From the NCBI GenBank assembly GCA_048266425.1, contig JBLWZN010000009.1, positions 32,043 through 96,042 of the forward strand: 64,000 bases of DNA. Reading direction: 5' to 3'. Of this stretch, positions 63,703-64,000 are shown one piece after another. Under the pieces are notes generated by a model. It did not search any database and was not told the origin of the DNA. It saw only the letters and a list, made by a program, of their open reading frames with translations. The stretch comes from Cerina sp048266425 (GTDB lineage: Bacteria > Bacteroidota > Bacteroidia > Flavobacteriales > Flavobacteriaceae). Both the position numbers and the translations under genes were made by a program. Position 1 is the first letter of the stretch, and every line of letters begins with the position of its first letter.

Positions 63703-64000
63703 ATGAAAAACCTACTTTGCATTGTGGTACTCTTTATGTTGAGCAACGTTTCACTTGGCAAATTTCTTCCTTCACATAGGGAGCATTCAGAACTTTTTAT
63801 TGACAAGTTCGATTCAGCCCACATTTCCGTTGGCACTTCTACCTTTATAAATCCGTTTGACGATGCCGATTTAGACCCTATTTTGGAAGACAGGGCAAAT
63901 CTTGTCGGGCTGTCTGACAAAACGGCCGATACAAACAGTGCTAATGGACCAGCATATTTTTACGGTTTCCAAGGATGGAACCGAAAACAGGCCATAGTTA
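63509..64000 (+). repeat. Long direct repeat, copy 2 (leader and N-terminus of second DUF2341 gene)
   Basis: This matches 51501-51997 and is cut by the window end, so the true repeat may be longer. The distance between copies is about 12.0 kb. The last 77 bases (63924-64000) are identical to copy 1. Confidence 0.9.
63703..64000 (+). CDS. DUF2341 protein, second copy (partial at window end)
   Basis: The first 99 codons only; the gene runs off the window. The signal peptide (MKNLLCIVVLFMLSNVSLGK) and the following EHSELFIDKFDSAHISVGTS closely match the gene at 51700, which implies the same DUF2341 fold beyond the edge. About 90% of bases are shared, with no gaps. It presumably heads another RHS-containing module further on. 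Confidence 0.8.
   Translation, partial: MKNLLCIVVLFMLSNVSLGKFLPSHREHSELFIDKFDSAHISVGTSTFINPFDDADLDPILEDRANLVGLSDKTADTNSANGPAYFYGFQGWNRKQAIV

Overview
The window reads as chromosome of a marine Flavobacteriaceae bacterium (Bacteroidota; Maribacter/Zobellia/Arenibacter-like by the feel of the proteins, not proven). The reasons are AT-leaning DNA, Bacteroidota-type promoters (TTG, 19 bases, TAnnTTTG) and few Shine-Dalgarno sites, a long SecA, 'CCC-motif' membrane proteins, a carboxypeptidase-regulatory-like outer-membrane barrel receptor, a GH16 laminarinase-like enzyme and two Na+/H+ antiporters. Several genes can only start at TTG or GTG.

Bases 1 to about 44,000 are ordinary core chromosome: ABC-F ATPase, cobalamin adenosyltransferase, SecA, an orphan histidine kinase, MsrA, the lptB-tatC-kdsD cluster divergent from recQ, small Cys-rich membrane proteins, an Smr-domain protein, a cysteine desulfurase, an exported FGE-like lipoprotein, DnaK, L-serine dehydratase, an overlapping M1/S8 peptidase pair, an MBL-fold hydrolase divergent from an antiporter, a GH16 enzyme, a second antiporter, LepA, an outer-membrane receptor, DusB, a LolC/FtsX-like permease with RbfA, and methylmalonyl-CoA epimerase. 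The adenosyltransferase and the epimerase both serve B12-dependent methylmalonyl-CoA metabolism. Notable control elements are a sigma-54-like promoter with a TGACA/TGTCA palindrome before dnaK and a perfect 18-bp palindrome before the antiporter at 30473.

A tRNA with anticodon CAU (probably tRNA-Ile2) at 44229 marks the edge of an accessory region. It is followed by about 0.9 kb with no convincing gene and a duplicated tRNA-downstream segment that could be an integration scar. Then comes a compact minus-strand operon (51397 to 45190) for a type II secretion/type IV pilus-like machine: pseudopilin, prepilin peptidase, GspE ATPase, GspD secretin, GspL/PilN-like and GspM/PilO-like proteins. No GspF or GspC is present in the window.

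Divergent from that operon is a plus-strand array of large exported proteins: a DUF2341 protein with a tail-fibre-like C-terminus; a 1,635-residue RHS protein carrying plant-type leucine-rich repeats, an Ig-like domain, an RHS core and a C-terminal tip with GIY-YIG-like residues; a candidate immunity gene 2 bases downstream; a second RHS-like shell lacking core and tip; and the start of another DUF2341 gene about 90% identical to the first. The DUF2341 promoter and N-terminus are thus repeated 12.0 kb apart. The most interesting hypothesis is that the reduced T2SS-like machine exports this expanding RHS/DUF2341 polymorphic-toxin family, whose members have Sec signal peptides but no visible type IX sorting domain. 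That link is inference from gene order.
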